Source: JBBDXI01 sp040902425
Lineage (GTDB): Bacteria > Planctomycetota > Phycisphaerae > Phycisphaerales > UBA1924
Reading direction: 5' to 3'
DNA: 64,000 bases
Assembly: GCA_040902425.1 (NCBI GenBank)
Contig: JBBDXI010000061.1
Location: 54,254 to 118,253, forward strand
In this document: one piece after another, positions 40,602 through 49,294 of the stretch
Layout: each line of letters begins with the position of its first letter
Numbering within the stretch: position 1 is the first letter of the stretch
Translations under genes and position numbers: made by a program
Notes under the pieces: model-generated
What the model saw: only the letters and a program-made list of their open reading frames with translations
What the model was told of the DNA's origin: nothing
The model's database searches: none

Positions 40602-41267
40602 ATGAACGTCGCGTTCTACAAGTCCGTCCGCCTCGCGTGCCGGTTCGTGAAGGTGCAGTGCATCCGCGAGCTGGTGCTCCACCGCCACCGGGCGGACCGC
40701 GCCGGGGGGTTCATCCTCGCCTGCACCCACATCAGCCACCTGGAGGCGTTCGCCGTCGGCCTCATCGTGCCCCGCCCGGTGCACTGGATCTCCCGCATCG
40801 AGTTCTTCAAGCGCCGCTGGGCGGCCGCCATCATGCTCGCGGGGGGCGCGGTCCCGGTGGACCGCACCGGCTTCTCCCTCCCGGCGGTCCGGCGGGCCAT
40901 CCGCCTCGCCACCGACGGGCGGGTCATCGGCATCTTCCCCGAGGGCGCCGTGACCCAGGGGGCAAGGTCCGTGCTGCGCGGCGGGCCCATCAAGCAGGGC
41001 GTCTGCACCATCGCCATCCGGAGCCGCGTGCCCGTGGTGCCCGTCGTCATCCTGGGGACCGAGAAGCTCAACCGCGTCGGCCCGTGGCTCCCCGCCCGCC
41101 GGGGCCGGGTCTGGGTCGCCTTCGGGCGCGACGTCCTGCCCCCGGCGAGGCAGACCGGGAACCGCGCGGCGCGCGCCGAGATGGCCTCGCGCCTGACCAC
41201 GGAGTTCCGGGCCACCTACCACGAGCTGCTGGCCGCGGCCAGCCTGAGAGACGAGGACGTGGCGTGA
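40602..41267 (+). CDS. PlsC-type 1-acyl-glycerol-3-phosphate acyltransferase, first copy
   Basis: A 221-residue membrane-associated acyltransferase. The catalytic H-X4-E is ISHLE in CTHISHLEAFAVG (about 39-45), and FPEGAVTQGARSVL (about 108-121) is the substrate motif. It starts 60 bases from the divergent HtrB-like gene, so the two transcripts share a short promoter region. Together with the next gene it probably supplies the glycerolipid acyl transfer of the cluster, or forms a tandem pair for polyene ester formation. Confidence 0.85.
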   Translation: MNVAFYKSVRLACRFVKVQCIRELVLHRHRADRAGGFILACTHISHLEAFAVGLIVPRPVHWISRIEFFKRRWAAAIMLAGGAVPVDRTGFSLPAVRRAIRLATDGRVIGIFPEGAVTQGARSVLRGGPIKQGVCTIAIRSRVPVVPVVILGTEKLNRVGPWLPARRGRVWVAFGRDVLPPARQTGNRAARAEMASRLTTEFRATYHELLAAASLRDEDVA

Positions 41268-41297
41268 TCCCCCGCCGCTCCCGCGCCGGCCCCCGCG

Positions 41298-41939
41298 ATG
41301 TCTGACACCTTCTACAGGTTCATGTGCGTCCTCGGCCGGCCCGTGTTCTGGGTGAGCAGCGTGCCGGTGGTCTTCGGTGCGGAGCACATCCCGCGCCGGG
41401 GCCCGTGCCTCGTCGCCGCCAACCACACCTGCCCGTTCGACATCCCCCTGCTGATGCGGCACACGCCGCGCCTGCTGGATTTCGTGAGCAACACCGATGT
41501 GTTCCGCAACCCGCTGGTCGCCCGGTTCTACGGGTCGCTCAACGCCTTCCCCCTCGACCGGTCCCGCCCCGATGCGCCCACGGTGCGGACGATCCTGGAA
41601 CGGCTGGAGCGCGGGCGGGCGGTGTGCATCTTCCCCGAGGGACGCTTCCGGCGCGGCCCGGCCTCCGTCCTCCACGGGGGCCGGATCGTTCCGGGCGTCG
41701 GTCGGCTGGTTGAGTTGTCGGGCGCCAGCGTGATCCCCGCCGTCGTGGTGAACGCGGCGGCCTACTCGCACCCGGCGGCGTGGCTCCCCCTGGGCAGAAC
41801 GGTCTACGGCGTCTGCTTCGGCGAGGCGATCGCGCCCCGGGCCGAACCCGAGGACCTGGAGCGGGACTTGGTCGACGCGATGAGGGCGCTGTACGCGAAG
41901 CTGCTCGCCCGACTACCCGAGAGGAGCCGCCGGGTCTGA
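41298..41939 (+). CDS. PlsC-type acyltransferase, second copy
   Basis: A 213-residue protein with H-X4-D in ANHTCPFDIPLL (about 42-48) and FPEGRFRRGP (about 112-120). It follows the first PlsC-like gene after about 30 bases, on the same strand. It is shorter and divergent from the first copy, so the two are not a recent duplication. It converges on the MMPL gene and overlaps its end by 27 bases. Confidence 0.85.
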   Translation: MSDTFYRFMCVLGRPVFWVSSVPVVFGAEHIPRRGPCLVAANHTCPFDIPLLMRHTPRLLDFVSNTDVFRNPLVARFYGSLNAFPLDRSRPDAPTVRTILERLERGRAVCIFPEGRFRRGPASVLHGGRIVPGVGRLVELSGASVIPAVVVNAAAYSHPAAWLPLGRTVYGVCFGEAIAPRAEPEDLERDLVDAMRALYAKLLARLPERSRRV

Positions 41940-44530
41940 CCCCCGCGCGCCCCGGGCCGCGCGCGCCAGCAGCAGGGGCACGAGCAGGCCCAGGGCGCCG
42001 ACCAGGGCCACGCCGACGCCGAACGCGGCGCTCGCCCCCAGCGAGCGGATCGCCGGCGTGTGCACCGCCCCGAGCGCCGCGAAGCCGGTCACCGTCGTCG
42101 CGCTGGTGAGCAGGACCGCGTGCACCGTGGGGCGCAGCTCCCGGGCCAGCTCGCCCGCGCCCCGGACCCCCCGCGATGCGCTGACCAGGAACACGCCCGA
42201 GTCGACCGCGATCCCCACCAGCAGCGGGATGGCGATGCAGCTCACGGGGTTCAGCCGCTGGCCGGAGGCCGTCAGGAACGCCACGGTCGCCACCGTCGCG
42301 AAGACCAGCGGCGTGAGCGCCAGCGCCACATCCGCCGCGCGCCGGAACACGACCGCCAGCCAGGCGAGCACGAGGGCGGTCGAGACGAGCACCGCCAGCG
42401 GCAGGTCCCAGCGGGTCGCCGCCTCCAGCTCCTCCGACACGGCCGCGAGAGCCGCGATCGTGGCCCCCGGATGGTCCCCCAGCGCTGCGCGCATGGCGCC
42501 GACGACCGCCGTCCGCGCCTCACGCTCGCGGAGCGCCCGCCCGAGGCGGACCAGGAGCACCGTCTCCGTCGGCGCGGCCGCCCCGGAGCGCGGGAAGAGC
42601 CGTTCCGCCACGCCCGGGTGCCTGAGGAGCTCGGCCATCCCCGGCGGCGGATCGGGCCGGAGGATGTCGGCGAGCAGGTCGCGGTAGCCCCGGTAGGCCG
42701 CCGGCTCGAAGGGGCTCTCCTCGAGCGCCCGGTCGAAGGCGCGCAGGGCCGCATCCAGGTCCACCCCCGCCAGCACCTCCCGCACCGCGGGCGCGGTGCG
42801 CGGATCGGGCAGGAGGCTGTGCAGCCCCAGCACATCCGCCACGCCCGCTTCCCGGCACGCCCCGCCCGAGAGCGACGCCACCGCGTCGATCGCGGCGGGC
42901 AGGAGGTCGGCGGCCGGCGCGCGGATGAGCACGGGGATCACCTCGCCGCTCCCGGCGAACCGCGCCAACACCTCGTCGGTCGCTTCAAGAGCCGGGTTCG
43001 GGCGCGGATGGAGGACCGTGAGGTCGCTCTCCAGGCGCGGCACACCGCCCTGCACGGCCGCCAGCGCGACCAGGGCGCCCAGGAGACCGAGCGACCCCAG
43101 CGCGAGCCGCCGGGGCCGGCGCGCCAGCGCCCCGGCGACGAACGCGAACCGCGCCGGCGCTGCCCGGCCCGCGGGACGCCGGTCGGTGATGACCAGCAGC
43201 GCCGGGAGCAGCGTGAACGTGCACAGCAGGCACCCGGCGAGGCCCAGGGCGCTGAGGCGGGCAAAGTCCGAGAGCATGGGGACCCGCGCGAACCACAGCG
43301 ACGCGAAGCCGAAGATGCTCGTCGCGCAGTTGGTCGTCACCGGGAGCGCCACGTGCCGCACCGCCCCCGAGGCGCTCTCGCGCGGATCGAGGCCGGACTC
43401 TCGCAGGCTCTCGTACCGCGAGACCAGGTGGATGCCGTAATCCACCCCCAGCCCCGCCAGCATCGCCGCCACCACCGCCGCCAGCGGCGAGATCACCGGC
43501 GAGACCGCCGCGAAGGCGCCGAACCCCGCCAGCATCCCGACCCCGGCCGTCGCCCCCACCAGCAGCGACTGGGCCCACCGCCGGTCGAACACCGCAAACA
43601 GCACGAGCACCGCGCCCACCGACAGCAGCGTGCTGCGGATGGCGTCCGCGCGGATCGTGCGCGAGGAGACCGACGCGATCGCGTGTGGGCCGCCGATGCG
43701 GACCGACAGGCCGCCCGGGCCGGCCTCCGAGGCCAGGCTGCGCGTCGCGTCGTACAGGCACGCCGCCCGCTCCAGGTCGCTGCTGGAGAACGTCGCGGCG
43801 ATGCGCAGCAGCAGGGCCCGCCCGTCGCGGGAGAACTCGGGGCCCGGCCGCGCCGCCCCCCCCCCCCCCCCCCCGGCGCNNNNNNNNNNAGCCCCGCAAG
43901 GCCGGTGATGTCCACCAGCAGCTCGGGCGCCGACAGGCGCAGGCCCGCGGGGGCAAGCTCGAACAGCCGCAGCGGGTCGCGGAGCACCGCCCCCGAGAGG
44001 GCCGCGCCCGCCGGCCCCGGCGCGCCCGCCAGCGCCGCGTTGCGCGCGAACTGGGCGGCGAGGCGCTCCGGCGACAGCCGCGCCACCAGCTCCCGCGCGG
44101 CCCCCGGCCCGAGGTAGTACGGGGCCGCCGGCAGCACCACCTCGCGGACGTACCGCCGCACATCCGGGTCGGGCCTGAAGTCGGCCGCCTCCACCGCGTC
44201 CCGCGTCCGCGGATCGCTCCGCAGCGCCGCCGCCAGCCGCTCCGCGTACGCGACCAGCGCCGCGTGGTCGGGCGCTTCCCCCACCGGGCCCTCGACGATC
44301 ACGTACAGCGCATCCCCCGCCCGGTAGTCCGACGCGACGCGCCGCAGCGCCTGCCCCGCCGGCGATGAGGCCCCCAGCATCGCCTCGAGCGACGCCGAGA
44401 CCCGCAGGCGACCCAGCGACAGCACCGACGCGCCCACCAGCAGCGCCGCCACGGCGACCGTCAGCCACGGGCGCGACACGCAGCCCTGCGCGACGGCGGC
44501 GAACCGGGTCCGTGGGCCGGGGGCGCTCAT
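41913..44530 (-). CDS. MMPL/RND-type exporter (interrupted by an assembly gap)
   Basis: A large resistance-nodulation-division-like membrane transporter. Translation of the C-terminal part gives two membrane-repeat modules with the typical GLGVDYGIHLVSRYESLRES and LVGIAVDSGVFLVSASRG motifs. The N-terminal part (start ATG 44530, MSAPGPRTRFAAVAQ) lies in a different frame across the 10-N gap (43880-43889). The discontinuity is therefore most likely an assembly artefact next to a poly-C run, not a true break. The total is about 870 residues. Export of a polyene or aryl lipid is likely, as MMPL exporters accompany aryl polyene clusters. Its start overlaps the upstream lipoprotein stop (ATGA, 44527-44530). 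Confidence 0.85.
43880..43889. other. Assembly gap (10 N) within the MMPL gene
   Basis: Ten unknown bases, preceded by a run of about 20 C with few interruptions (43852-43876). The reading frame of the MMPL gene shifts across it. The N count is probably arbitrary, so frame and exact protein length here are unknown. Confidence 0.97.
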
Positions 44531-45261
44531 GGCAGACGCTGGGCCCGCGCCGGCGGGTTGAACGCGCCGGGCGCGATCTCGCCGTTGAGTTCCGGACTCC
44601 CCAGGGTCACCGTCACCTCGCCCTCCGGGCCCCGGAACGTGATCACCCCCGGCCAGGGCACATCGCCGATCATCCGATGCCCGTCGAGCCGCAGCTCGCC
44701 CCACGAGCCCTCGCCGGGCACGCGGAACCGGCGCGGCACGAGCGTCGCACGTTCGATCTCGCAGCGGACCGCCGGCTGGCCGAGCGCGGGCGCGGTCACC
44801 ACCAGCGTGCTCGCCGACGACTCCGCCGGCACCGGGCGCGCCGCGCGGTAATAGTCGCCCGACAGCAGGGCCAGCGCACCGCCGATGCCCGCCGCGCTGC
44901 GCTTCAGCCCCTGCACCGCGCCCTCCTGCGCCGGCGGATCATCCTCCTCGGCCACAAAGAGCCAGACGCCCTCGGGGAGCACCGTCAGGTCCAGCACCGC
45001 CGCCCCGAACTTCCACGCCCGCAGCCGTGCCCGGTGCGGGGGCTCAGCGACCAGCGCCCCCTCCAGGCGGATGACCTCGCCGCCGGATGACGCCAGCGTC
45101 AGCCCGGCCGTCCCCGCGAAGGTGCGCACCGACCCGAGCCTCTCGGCCACGACCCGGAGGGCCTCGTCGTCGCTCATGGAGGCCGGGTAGGCCGGCAGCC
45201 TCGCGGCGCACCCCCCAAGGGCCAGCACCAGCGCCGCGACCCAGGCGATCGCCCTCAGCAT
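44527..45261 (-). CDS. Outer-membrane lipoprotein, LolA/LolB-like (DUF4292-like)
   Basis: A 244-residue lipoprotein (lipobox LGGC, Cys about 18). The mature part is a single beta-rich domain with RLEGALVAEPPHRARLRAW, TVLPEGVWLFVAEE and GVITFRGPEGEVTVTLG, like LolB/LolA-fold families. It could be the outer-membrane acceptor for the product or an accessory of the MMPL exporter encoded next to it. Overlaps MMPL by 4 bases. Start ATG 45261; it overlaps the AMP-ligase stop by a few bases. Confidence 0.7.
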   Translation of the reverse strand: MLRAIAWVAALVLALGGCAARLPAYPASMSDDEALRVVAERLGSVRTFAGTAGLTLASSGGEVIRLEGALVAEPPHRARLRAWKFGAAVLDLTVLPEGVWLFVAEEDDPPAQEGAVQGLKRSAAGIGGALALLSGDYYRAARPVPAESSASTLVVTAPALGQPAVRCEIERATLVPRRFRVPGEGSWGELRLDGHRMIGDVPWPGVITFRGPEGEVTVTLGSPELNGEIAPGAFNPPARAQRLP

Positions 45262-46724
45262 GCCGCACCCGGCAGGCGCGAGCGGAGGAGCTTGCCCGTC
45301 GGCGAGCGCGGCAGCGCCGCGACGCACTCAAACACCCGCGGGACCTTCACCGCCGAGAGCCGCTCGCGGAGGAAGGCCCGCAGCTCGCGCTCCTTCGGCG
45401 GCCCGGCCGGATCGACCGGCACGATGAACGCGCGGACCCGCCGGACCGTCTCCGAGAGCGCGATCGGCGCCACAGCGCAGTCCGCGACGCCGGGGTGCTC
45501 CCGCAGCGCCGCCTCCACCTCCAGCGGGTTCACCTTGAACCCGCCCACGTCGATGAGCAGCTTCCGCCGCCCGCAGACCCACGCGCGCCCCGAGGAATCC
45601 ACCCGCGCCAGGTCCCCGGTCAGGAAGTGCCCATCCCTCAGCGGCACATCCCCGTCGAGGTACCGCGACAACATTGACGGGGCGCGCACGGCCAGCTCCC
45701 CCACGCCCCGCCCCGGCGGCCCGCCGTCCTCCACCTCCACCAGCAGGAACGAAGCGCCGCCGACGGGCCGACCGACGGACCCGGGATCGAAGTCCGGCTC
45801 ATCGGGCCGGTGCACCGCCACCGTGCCCAGCTCCGTCGCCCCGTAGAGCTGGCCCACATCCACCCCCCACCGCTCCCGGAACCCCTCCCGGACCGCATCC
45901 GCCAGCGGAGCGCCCGCGGATACCGCCAGCCGCGGGCGCGCAGCGCCGGCGGGCCCCATCCGCAGCAGCGACTCGAACACAAACGGGATCCCGGGGAGCA
46001 CCGTGACCCCCGCCCCCAGCTGCGCCGCCGCCCCCGCCCCGTCGTACTCGCCCATGACCCGCAGCTCCGCGCCCGAGGCCAGCGCCCCCAGCAGAAGGTC
46101 CACGCCGTAGGAGTGGCACAGCGGCGGGATGCACAGGACCACATCATCGGGCGTGAGCCGCAGCCCCTCGGCCACGGCCGCCGCGTCCGCATTGAGCGCC
46201 GGCGCCTCGCGCTCCGCCAGCCTCGGCAGGCCCGTCGTGCCCGACGAGCTCAGGATGACCGAACCGGGGGCACGCTTCGCCAAGCGCGTGCTCAGGCCCG
46301 CTGCCCCCGCCCCCGCGCCGTCCCGGATGACCACCGACGCCCCGGCGATCCCCGCCGCGCGGGCGATCTCCGCCCCCGTGCAGCGCGGGTGCATCAGCAC
46401 CGCGCGCAGGCCCGCGGCCAGCGCGCCCACCATCCAGGCCGCCAGATCGATCCCCGACGGCAGCGCCAGCAGGACCGCCGCCCCGGCGTGCAACGAGCCG
46501 CTCATCTCGCGCGCCCGCGCCGCGCAATGCGCGGCCAGTTGCTCCGCCGTTACGCTCGCCGTCACCCGCCCCGAGGGGCCCACCTCCGAGATCGCCACCG
46601 AGCGCGGGGCCGCGCACGCCCGCCGCTCCAGCGCCCCCAGCCAGTCGCCCGGGCTTGCGCACGCCGCCGCGATCGCGCCGGCCGGCGCTCCCGTGGAGAG
46701 CCTGGGTCCCGGGGCCGCGCGCAC
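45255..46724 (-). CDS. AMP-dependent ligase (acyl/aryl-acid activating)
   Basis: A 489-residue ANL-superfamily enzyme. P-loop-like SSSGTTGLPR (about 167-176), LCHSYGVDL, LYGATELGTV, TGDLARVDSSGR, GFKVNPLEVEAAL and the catalytic Lys in RSPTGKLLR are all present. It should activate a carboxylic acid as acyl-AMP and load the ACP encoded upstream in the operon. With the chorismatase gene directly upstream, the likely substrate is a hydroxybenzoate, as in XanA2-like ligases. The start is GTG 46724, three bases after the chorismatase TAG. Confidence 0.87.
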   Translation of the reverse strand: MRAAPGPRLSTGAPAGAIAAACASPGDWLGALERRACAAPRSVAISEVGPSGRVTASVTAEQLAAHCAARAREMSGSLHAGAAVLLALPSGIDLAAWMVGALAAGLRAVLMHPRCTGAEIARAAGIAGASVVIRDGAGAGAAGLSTRLAKRAPGSVILSSSGTTGLPRLAEREAPALNADAAAVAEGLRLTPDDVVLCIPPLCHSYGVDLLLGALASGAELRVMGEYDGAGAAAQLGAGVTVLPGIPFVFESLLRMGPAGAARPRLAVSAGAPLADAVREGFRERWGVDVGQLYGATELGTVAVHRPDEPDFDPGSVGRPVGGASFLLVEVEDGGPPGRGVGELAVRAPSMLSRYLDGDVPLRDGHFLTGDLARVDSSGRAWVCGRRKLLIDVGGFKVNPLEVEAALREHPGVADCAVAPIALSETVRRVRAFIVPVDPAGPPKERELRAFLRERLSAVKVPRVFECVAALPRSPTGKLLRSRLPGAAC

Positions 46725-46727
46725 GGC

Positions 46728-47705
46728 CTACCCCGCCGCGAGGTCGGCGACAACCTCGATCTCGACAAGCAGTTCGTCGCGGCAGATGTCGGCCTTGACC
46801 CACTCCGTCGGCGTCCCGGCGGGCACGGCTCCGGCAAGCCTGCGGGCCAGCCACGCCCTGTCGGCCGCCCGTTTGTGGTACACGCGGACGGCCCCGGCCC
46901 CGGCGAGCCCGGATGCCGCGGCCGCCCCCACCCGGCGCCGGGCGCACCCGATCAGAGCGTCGAGGTTCCGCAGCGTCTCCTCGAGCTGCTCGGCCCGAGA
47001 GCCCGGATGGGCCGAGTCCTCCCCGAGCACGCTCGCCGTGCCCCCCACGAGCAGCAGCCGCCGCCCCTCGAACCCGGCGATCATCGAGCGGGCGAAGCAC
47101 GGCGGGCGCGGGCCCCAGCGCGCCGAGTACGCGTACGCCGGGACCTGCCGCGGGTTCTCGACCGGCTCCCCGGGCAGCGCTGCGCCCAGCACGTGCACCG
47201 CAAGGCCCGTCCCCCCGTGGCCGATGCAGGTCGCCGTCGGCAGGGCCCCGGACCGCACCGCCGCCCCGCCGAAGTGCGCCACATAGGCCCGGTGCCGCGC
47301 GATGTTGAACGCCCGGTAGCGGTCGATCCCGCCCATCGGGTCGTAGATCCCGGGAAGGAAGTTCCACACCCGCACCGGGTGCGGCGCCGCCGTGCCCCCC
47401 AGCGCGCCCAGGGCGCGCCCGATCATCCCGGCCACCGCCGCCCCGAACGCCGCGGGCTCCAGCGACGCCGCATCCGCGAGCTCGACCGTCGCCAGCGACG
47501 CCGACCGTCCCGCGCGCACGGTGCACAGCGCCGGACCCCCGCCCGGCACCGCCACGATAGGGGCCGCCCCACCCTCCGCTCCCACCACCGACAGCACCCA
47601 CCGGGGCGCCCCCGGCGGACCCACCGCCGGCGCGGGCTCGGCCGTGACAACCCCGCGTGGGGCGCTCACCCGACCGAACGTAACTGCCGCCGCGCTCCTG
47701 CCCAT
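46728..47705 (-). CDS. FkbO/Hyg5/XanB2-type chorismatase
   Basis: A 325-residue enzyme of the chorismatase family (YjgF-like fold), converting chorismate to 3-hydroxybenzoate and/or 4-hydroxybenzoate or a dihydroxy-diene. Family stretches: WNFLPGIYDPMGGIDRYRAF, VENPRQVPAYAYSARWGPRP, VGGTASVLGE and the C-terminal ADICRDELLVEIE. The Cys in ADIC and Glu in VEIE, and Gly in VGGTAS, fit the residues I recall distinguishing Hyg5 (3-hydroxybenzoate) from FkbO, but this needs alignment. The start ATG 47705 is chosen for length; the frame is open upstream through the LolA-like gene, with no stop between (see that entry). It supplies the aryl starter of the cluster. Confidence 0.88.
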   Translation of the reverse strand: MGRSAAAVTFGRVSAPRGVVTAEPAPAVGPPGAPRWVLSVVGAEGGAAPIVAVPGGGPALCTVRAGRSASLATVELADAASLEPAAFGAAVAGMIGRALGALGGTAAPHPVRVWNFLPGIYDPMGGIDRYRAFNIARHRAYVAHFGGAAVRSGALPTATCIGHGGTGLAVHVLGAALPGEPVENPRQVPAYAYSARWGPRPPCFARSMIAGFEGRRLLLVGGTASVLGEDSAHPGSRAEQLEETLRNLDALIGCARRRVGAAAASGLAGAGAVRVYHKRAADRAWLARRLAGAVPAGTPTEWVKADICRDELLVEIEVVADLAAG

Positions 47706-48473
47706 GGGCCGCCATGGTACATGGAGCCGCCGCACCCGTCGACCCCGCCCGCCGGCGCGCGCACCTATCTTTTCGGGCCGGTCCTTCAGCGGCCTGACCA
47801 CCCGTGTGCCCTCCGGCAGCCGCAGGGCGACCTCCGCCTCGGTCACTCCCGAGTTGAGCTTCACCGCCGTAAAGACCATGTCCGTCTCGTCGCCGTCCGG
47901 GTCGGTGACCACGATGCGCGTGGCGCCCGGGATGCGCTCGTCGATCAGCACCCGCACCGACGCGATGTGCCGCTTCAGGTCCCCCGATTCGGGCGTCAGG
48001 GTCAGCGCGACAAAGTGCGGGCTCCCCTTCTCCGCGCCCAGCGTCGCCGGGTCGAGCTCCGCCACCGCGAACCGCTCCTTCAGCTTCGCCAGGCGCGGCA
48101 CCGGCCCGATCGCCGCGTCGCGCAGCCGGTCATCCAGCGGGTACACCTCCACCAGCCGGTCGGCCGGGTAGTGGACCCTGATCTCGGTGTCCGTCAGCAA
48201 CATCGATGTCGGCTGGGGCTCGGTGGTCTCCCAGAGCGCGGAGGCCCCGCGGCTGCGCACCTCGCCCCTGGAGACCAGCGGCCGCTTGAGCATCGCCGTC
48301 CGCTTGCGCTGCTCGAAGTTCGCCCGGATGTCCTTCACCGCGCCCAGCTTCTCGTCGAGCTGCCGGAGCCGCTCCTCGAAGGTCGGGGGGGGCGCCGCGG
48401 GCGGCGCCGGCGCCGGCGGACCCTGCAGCGCCGCCAGGGCCACCAGCACCAGCCCCAGCAGAACGGCGTTCAC
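47706..48473 (-). CDS. LolA-like outer-membrane lipoprotein carrier (no stop before chorismatase)
   Basis: A signal peptide (GTG start 48473, VNAVLLGLVLVALAALQG) precedes a LolA-like domain: TFEERLRQLDEKLGAVKDIRANFEQ, RGEVRSRGASALWETTEPQP and VHYPADRLVEVYPLDD are the recognisable stretches. The start overlaps the dehydratase stop (GTGA, 48470-48473). The natural end is probably soon after VVRPLKDRPEKIG, but in this assembly no stop occurs before the chorismatase ATG, so the listed end is the boundary, not a stop. One missing A in an AAAA run near 47771 would create a stop (CCC GAA AGA TAG). A true LolA-chorismatase fusion is topologically unlikely. Confidence 0.75.
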
Positions 48474-48919
48474 GCCCCCGCTCCCGGCGCCGCGATGACG
48501 ACCTGGCCCGACGCCACCAGCCCGCCCTCGAACGCCGCATCCACCTCGAACAGCCCCAGCCCATCCATCGAGCGCAGGTGCGCTGCCCGCAGCACGACGC
48601 GCGCCGGCGGACGGACCGCCGAAGGAAACTTCAGGTCGATCCGCGCCAGCCGCCCCGCCCGGGCCGCCCCCGCCCCGCCCGCAGCGCCCGACGCCAGCAT
48701 CACCAGCCCCGCCAGCTGCGCCAGCGCCTCGCCCAGCAGAACGCCCGGGACCACCGGGTCGCCCGGGAAGTGGCCGCGGAAAAAGTCCTCCTCGCCCGAG
48801 ACCGCCCACTCCGCCTCCCCGTGGACCCCGGGCTCCAGCCGCCGGACCGCCGTCAGGAACCGGAACGGGGCGCGGTGGGGCAGGCCGTCGAGGGTGGCCC
48901 CGAGCGCACCGGGGCTCAC
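48470..48919 (-). CDS. FabZ-type hotdog 3-hydroxyacyl-ACP dehydratase
   Basis: A 149-residue hotdog-fold protein. The FabZ signature is RGHFPGDPVVPGVLLGEALAQ with catalytic His and Glu (about residues 50-65). The N-terminal LPHRAPFRFLTAV is also typical. It should dehydrate the beta-hydroxyacyl-ACP during polyene extension. GTG start 48919 overlaps the ACP stop (GTGA), and its own stop overlaps the LolA start. The ketoreductase that would make its substrate is not encoded in the window. Confidence 0.88.
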   Translation of the reverse strand: MSPGALGATLDGLPHRAPFRFLTAVRRLEPGVHGEAEWAVSGEEDFFRGHFPGDPVVPGVLLGEALAQLAGLVMLASGAAGGAGAARAGRLARIDLKFPSAVRPPARVVLRAAHLRSMDGLGLFEVDAAFEGGLVASGQVVIAAPGAGA

Positions 48920-49182
48920 GGCGCGCCCCGCAGCCGCTCGACGAACTCCGCCAGCGACCGCAGCGAGGCGAACGCCGACCGGTCCACCTCCCCCTCACGG
49001 ATGCGGACGCCGAACTCCCGCTCGATCGTGGTGATCAGCAGCAGCACATCCAGCGAGTCCAGGTCGTGCCGCCCCCCGATCAGCGGCATGTCCTGGTCGA
49101 TCGCCTCGCTCTCATCCAGCTTCAGCGTGCTCCGCATGATGCCGACAAGACGCTCCATCGTGTCCGAGCTCGTGGTAGACAT
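48916..49182 (-). CDS. Acyl carrier protein
   Basis: An 88-residue ACP. The phosphopantetheine Ser is in DLDSLDVLLLITTIE (about residue 43), preceded by acidic helix I. It is the first gene of the minus-strand export/starter operon and should be primed by the AMP ligase and extended by the KS-CLF. A phosphopantetheinyl transferase gene lies at 53259. A weak -10-like TACACT (minus strand, 49221-49226) lies upstream, in the 112-base divergent spacer shared with the methyltransferase gene. Confidence 0.9.
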   Translation of the reverse strand: MSTTSSDTMERLVGIMRSTLKLDESEAIDQDMPLIGGRHDLDSLDVLLLITTIEREFGVRIREGEVDRSAFASLRSLAEFVERLRGAP

Positions 49183-49294
49183 GGGCGGGCAGACTCCGCG
49201 GCCACTAAGGCCCCGTGCCCAGTGTAGCGAACGCCCGCCCCGTGGCGACCGCTTCTCTTGCCCGCCCGCGAGCCCGGCAGTAGGGTGGCCCCGG

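Noticed and set aside
43852..43889. Poly-C run and N block as a regulatory or repeat feature
   Set aside because: The N block is an assembly gap and the C-run is probably an artefact or low-quality sequence at its edge.
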